Shown here piece after piece: positions 7,198-9,801 of a stretch of DNA of 9,801 bases. Numbering within the stretch: the stretch's first letter is position 1; every line of letters starts with the position of its first letter. The position numbers and the translations under genes were made by a program. The DNA comes from DATGMB01 sp035293845 (GTDB taxonomy: Bacteria; Acidobacteriota; Terriglobia; Bryobacterales; Bryobacteraceae), in contig DATGMB010000202.1 in the NCBI GenBank assembly GCA_035293845.1, forward strand, positions 1-9,801, given 5' to 3'. The notes below the pieces were generated by a model. It was not told where the DNA came from. It searched no databases and saw nothing but the letters and a program-made list of their open reading frames with translations.

Positions 7198-7863
7198 TCA
7201 CAGCAAGCGGGTCAGAGCCGCGGTCCAATATTTTTTCGAGCAGCCAATCTCCTCGCCGGAATGCAGAATCAGCGTGTGATTGTGATCCTCGCCGAATCGC
7301 ACCTCACGGATCGCGGCGAGGCGCACGATGGCGCTGCGGCTCACTCGGGCGAACTCGGCCGGATCGAGCCGTTTTTCGAGCGCATCCATCGTACTGCGCA
7401 CGGCGAACTCGCCCCGATCGCTGTACAGCAGGGCATAGTTGCGGTCGGCGGCGATGTAGCGAATGGCCTCGACCGGCAGCAAATACGCTGCCTTGAGGCG
7501 CTCGACCAGGAATCGCCTGATGTGCCGCGGTCCGGCGGCGCGCGGACTCGCGGCCATGCGCTCGCGCGCGCGCCGGATCGCGGCGGAAAATCGCTCCTGC
7601 GACACGGGCTTCAGCAGGTAATCGAGCGCGGCGAATTCGAACGCCTTTACAGCGTGTTCGTCGTAGGCGGTTTCGAAACCGGTTCCGTCCGGCAGGCGAA
7701 TGTCGAGCAGCAGCACATCGGGCCGGGCGTCCTGGATTCCCGCGATCGCCTCCGCGCACGTTCCGGCGCTGCCGCAGATTTCGAGATCGCCCTCCGCCCG
7801 GGAAAGCCGCTCCAGTTTGCGCAGCGCGGGCGGTTCATCCTCCACTAAGAATACGCGGATCAT
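7198..7863 (-). CDS. LytTR-family response regulator with a shortened receiver domain
   Basis: The product has 221 residues. The receiver domain begins MIRVFLVEDEPPA (acidic pair Glu8-Asp9... with Glu10) and carries the phospho-acceptor Asp54 in DVLLLDIRLPDG and the conserved Lys85 in DYLLKPV. The LytTR DNA-binding domain covers about 114-221 (IRRFLVERLKAAYLLPVEAI, the DRNYALLY strand, FARVSRSAIV, and the K-KYW end). The expected product is a cytoplasmic transcription regulator of the AlgR/LytR class. The oddity is in the receiver: after GTGFE (60-64) the chain jumps straight to TAYDEHAVKAFE. The Asp-to-Thr distance is 11 residues, whereas CheY-like receivers have about 30, so helix 3 and most of strand 4 are missing. 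Phosphorylation switching is therefore doubtful, although the DNA-binding part looks whole. The start ATG overlaps the upstream stop as ATGA, the usual coupling to a sensor-kinase gene. Confidence 0.9.
   Translation of the reverse strand: MIRVFLVEDEPPALRKLERLSRAEGDLEICGSAGTCAEAIAGIQDARPDVLLLDIRLPDGTGFETAYDEHAVKAFEFAALDYLLKPVSQERFSAAIRRARERMAASPRAAGPRHIRRFLVERLKAAYLLPVEAIRYIAADRNYALLYSDRGEFAVRSTMDALEKRLDPAEFARVSRSAIVRLAAIREVRFGEDHNHTLILHSGEEIGCSKKYWTAALTRLL
7669..7680. repeat. 12-bp perfect palindrome at the receiver-domain junction
   Basis: GGTTTCGAAACC at 7669-7680 equals its own reverse complement. It covers the codons for residues 62-65 of the response regulator, exactly where about 19 residues of the receiver are missing. 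A second, overlapping palindrome AACCGGTT lies at 7677-7684. The palindrome may mark a deletion or joining point, or be chance codon use. Confidence 0.6.
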
Positions 7864-7973
7864 GCGGGCACTTGGATCTCCACGACGGCTCCGCCGCCGG
7901 GGTGGTTGCTGAGGCTGAGCGCGGCCTGGCCGCTATAGACGGTAGCGAGGTGCTTGCGCGCGTTGGCGAGGCC
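7860..7973 (-). pseudogene. Remnant of LytS-type histidine kinase (C-terminal tail only)
   Basis: The last 37 residues of the chimeric ORF (from GLANARKHL) correspond to the G2-box helix and the final strand of a HATPase_c domain; 'GLAN.R.RL...YG' and 'PGGG..VEI.IP' are typical of kinases paired with LytTR regulators. The sensor, membrane, His-box and N-box parts are absent from the window. It lies directly before, and overlaps, the regulator gene, so it is the leftover of that regulator's cognate kinase. Confidence 0.75.
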
Positions 7974-8336
7974 GAGGCGCGCATCGGTGGTGGCGGCGTA
8001 AATGGCGTGTCCTGATAAGGTGACGCCGCGCGTGGTCGGCTCGCTGAAATCGCCGTCGCGGTACACGTGCAGATCGCGCTTCCAGATTTCTCGTCCGGTG
8101 GCGGCATCGAGCGCGATGACGAGGCCGCCGGGAGTCGAGAGGTAGAGCTTGCCCTCGGCATAGGCCGGCGTGGTTTCGAAGTGCGATTCTTTGTGCCAGA
8201 AAACGTGAGGCGACTCACCGGTATCGTAGGTCCATGCCGGTTTTAATTGGCGGACATTTTCGGGTGTGATGGGGCCGCGGGGTCCGGCGGCGCGGAGAGG
8301 AAATGCCGTGAGCAGCAGCGCGATACCGATTCGCAT
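7860..8336 (-). CDS. Chimeric ORF: PQQ-dehydrogenase-like N-terminus fused to sensor-kinase C-terminus
   Basis: The product has 158 residues from an ATG at 8336, with GGAG close upstream. Residues 1-17 form a signal peptide (MRIGIALLLTAFPLRAA). Residues 22-121 match the first blades of membrane or periplasmic PQQ-dependent dehydrogenases (quinoprotein glucose dehydrogenase-like): ITPENVRQLKPAWTYDTGE, HFETTPAYAEGKLYLSTPGG, VIALDAATGREIWK, and FSEPTTRGVTLSG-HAIYAATTDARL. These enzymes normally have about 550-700 residues. After Leu121 the sequence switches to GLANARKHLATVYSGQAALS and ends SNHPGGGAVVEIQVPA, the last part of a LytS-type histidine-kinase ATPase domain. Neither half can work alone: the propeller lacks most blades and the kinase lacks its dimerisation and most ATP-binding boxes. 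I infer a deletion fusion. The TGA stop overlaps the regulator's ATG as in an intact kinase-regulator pair. Confidence 0.8.
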   Translation of the reverse strand: MRIGIALLLTAFPLRAAGPRGPITPENVRQLKPAWTYDTGESPHVFWHKESHFETTPAYAEGKLYLSTPGGLVIALDAATGREIWKRDLHVYRDGDFSEPTTRGVTLSGHAIYAATTDARLGLANARKHLATVYSGQAALSLSNHPGGGAVVEIQVPA

Positions 8337-8408
8337 GACTCCATTCTCATGGGATCGAGCGGCAAAGTCAGGCAGTTTGGGACGAACGCAGCGCCGCGCG
8401 GGACGAAT

Positions 8409-9800
8409 CTACCAGCTCCACTGCACCAGCGCCACCGCCTGCCGCGGCAGGCGCAACTGCAGCTCCCGCGCGTCCATCCACCGCGGCGACCCCGTCTGCT
8501 GCAACTGCCCCGCTGCTTCGAGCTCCGCGTACTGCTCCGCCGTCGGCTTCTGCGGCGAGCCCATCCGCTGCCACGCGGCGTAGGCGTTGCTATGGCGGCC
8601 GTCGATGCGGTACTCGAGGACCAGCGCGCGCGCCGGCGCGCCTTCGACCGCGATCCGCACCTCCGCCTCCGGCCCCGGCACGTCCTCGGCGCTGTAGTTC
8701 CAGGCCATCACGGAAATCTCGCGGTCCCCGCGCGCCGCCAGCGCATCCACCGCGCCGCTCGCGCCCTCGACCGCCACCCGGTTGCCGCGCATCAGCCCGG
8801 CCATGCGGAATACGTTCAGCACCGGCTTATCCACGCCGTTCGTGGCCAGCGTCCGGAACCCCTCGAACCACGGCTGGTTTTCGAACTCGAACGCCCACGT
8901 CAGCATGCCTTCGATCCGTACGCCGTCCTGCGCCGCCAGATCCAGAATTTTCTTCATCGCAGCGGCCGTATAGGACGCGTAAAGCGGCCCGTTGCGGTAC
9001 GCATTCTGCGGATAGACGCGCGCCGAACAGGCCGCGCAGCCCTCCGGATCGGCCTCGCTCAGAATAATCGGGAGCGCGCGGAATTTCGGGAACGACGCCA
9101 CGATCCGGTATCCCGCCTCCACATCCTGCGCTTCCTTTTCGAGGCCCATGCGCACGTGGCCGTCCACCACCGCCGGCCGGCCTTTGGCGTGATAACTGAT
9201 GAAATCGAGCGGCGCGCCCGTGCGCTCGCAGTGCTCCAGGAACTGCCGCAGGAACGCGGCGGCCCGGGCCCCGGACGGCCCGGTCGAAGCCGGCCCGCCC
9301 ACCCGCGCGCGCGGCGCTGCGGCTTTCACCGCCGCGGCGGCCGCATCGTAGAGCCGGTCGTATTCCTCCGGCGTACCGTGCCAGTACGCGATATCCGGCT
9401 CGTTCCACACCTCCCAATACCAGCTCTCGACCTCTGCCCGCCCGTATTTCTCCGCCGCGTGCGCGACCCATCGCCGCACCAGTTCGCCCCATTTCGCGTA
9501 GTCCTTCGGCGGGTAAGACCAGCCCACGTAATAGCGGTCGAAAGCCGCGCCCGGCGACCATACCGGCCGGTACGGCTCGGGCTTCGCCGAAAGCGCCTGC
9601 GGCATGAAGCCGATCTCGACGAACGGTTTCGCGCCGGCGTGCAAGTAGGTATCGAAGATGCGGTCGACGATCGTCCAGTCGTACACCGGCCGCCCGTTGG
9701 CATCCTCGGTGTACGCGTTGGTCGATCCCCATTTGAAATCCGGCGCGCCATCGCCGGTCGCGAGCAGGAAGTGGGTGCGGATGTAGACCGGCTCGCGGCT
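8409..9800 (-). CDS. GH39-like glycoside hydrolase (partial, 5' end outside window)
   Basis: The minus-strand frame is open from the window edge to a TAG at 8411-8409, giving 463 residues with no natural start; an internal GTG at 9686 is not the true start because matching sequence (SREPVYIRTHFLLATGDG) continues upstream. The fold is a (beta/alpha)8 barrel of GH39 (beta-xylosidase/iduronidase) type. The acid/base Glu is Glu134 of the visible part, in WYWEVWNEPD (near 9399-9401). The likely nucleophile is Glu249, in LPIILSEADPEG. Between them, DFISYHAKG fits the His-bearing barrel strand. A C-terminal beta-sandwich begins near residue 340 and ends with EYRIDGRHSNAYAAWQRMGSP and VALVQWSW, as in GH39 xylosidases. 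Substrate is probably a xylo- or related oligosaccharide, by family only. The secretion signal, if any, is off the window. The next gene on the same strand starts 72 bases downstream. Confidence 0.88.
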   Translation of the reverse strand, partial: SREPVYIRTHFLLATGDGAPDFKWGSTNAYTEDANGRPVYDWTIVDRIFDTYLHAGAKPFVEIGFMPQALSAKPEPYRPVWSPGAAFDRYYVGWSYPPKDYAKWGELVRRWVAHAAEKYGRAEVESWYWEVWNEPDIAYWHGTPEEYDRLYDAAAAAVKAAAPRARVGGPASTGPSGARAAAFLRQFLEHCERTGAPLDFISYHAKGRPAVVDGHVRMGLEKEAQDVEAGYRIVASFPKFRALPIILSEADPEGCAACSARVYPQNAYRNGPLYASYTAAAMKKILDLAAQDGVRIEGMLTWAFEFENQPWFEGFRTLATNGVDKPVLNVFRMAGLMRGNRVAVEGASGAVDALAARGDREISVMAWNYSAEDVPGPEAEVRIAVEGAPARALVLEYRIDGRHSNAYAAWQRMGSPQKPTAEQYAELEAAGQLQQTGSPRWMDARELQLRLPRQAVALVQWSW

Positions 9801-9801
9801 C

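Noticed and set aside
6003..7496. A 497-codon + strand frame overlapping malQ and the response regulator
   Set aside because: The product is an Arg/Pro/Ala-rich string with no domain and it crosses two well-supported genes; it is a frame shadow.
8379..8408. Direct repeat GGGACGAA upstream of the chimeric ORF
   Set aside because: Two 8-base copies only, without further pattern; likely chance.
8827..9732. A 301-codon minus-strand frame overlapping the GH39-like gene
   Set aside because: It is a +1 shadow of the glycoside hydrolase with no coherent domain, while the other frame contains the WNEPD and SEADPEG motifs and is open to the window edge.

Overview
The window is GC-rich, with ordinary bacterial gene spacing. 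It most likely comes from an acidobacterium of the Solibacter/Bryobacter group. The main pointer is the 804-3212 gene, a secreted protein that joins SBBP beta-propeller repeats to the C-terminal domain first described from Solibacter (TIGR03437 type). A GH39-type glycosidase, a PQQ-dehydrogenase-like fragment and a LytTR regulator fit the same kind of soil heterotroph. This assignment is inference from gene content; no marker gene is present.

Left part (1-3212, + strand): the last 42 codons of an ABC exporter ATP-binding domain, a small DUF1801 (YdhG-like) protein, then the large SBBP-repeat protein with a GTG start and a signal peptide. Middle (3364-7146): a patatin-like phospholipase on the + strand converges with an isolated nuoB (complex I subunit B) on the - strand. 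nuoB is divergent from malQ (4-alpha-glucanotransferase, GH77), and the 86-bp nuoB/malQ gap is dense with signals: an extended -10 box for malQ and, on the other strand, a strong Shine-Dalgarno followed by a 22-codon ORF ending just before nuoB.

Right part (7198-9801, - strand): reading leftwards from the window edge, a GH39-like glycoside hydrolase (5' end outside the window), a chimeric 158-codon ORF, and a LytTR response regulator joined to it by an ATGA overlap. The chimeric ORF starts as a secreted PQQ-binding propeller enzyme and ends as the extreme C-terminus of a LytS-type sensor kinase. The simplest reading is that an in-frame deletion fused a PQQ dehydrogenase gene to the tail of the kinase gene that normally precedes the regulator. 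The regulator itself lacks about 19 residues between its phospho-acceptor Asp and the conserved Thr, with a perfect 12-bp palindrome at the junction. This decayed or rearranged two-component locus is the most unusual part of the window; an assembly error must be excluded first.

The remaining genes look intact and ordinary. No RNA gene, CRISPR array, insertion sequence or phage gene was seen. No gene-free stretch exceeds about 150 bp.
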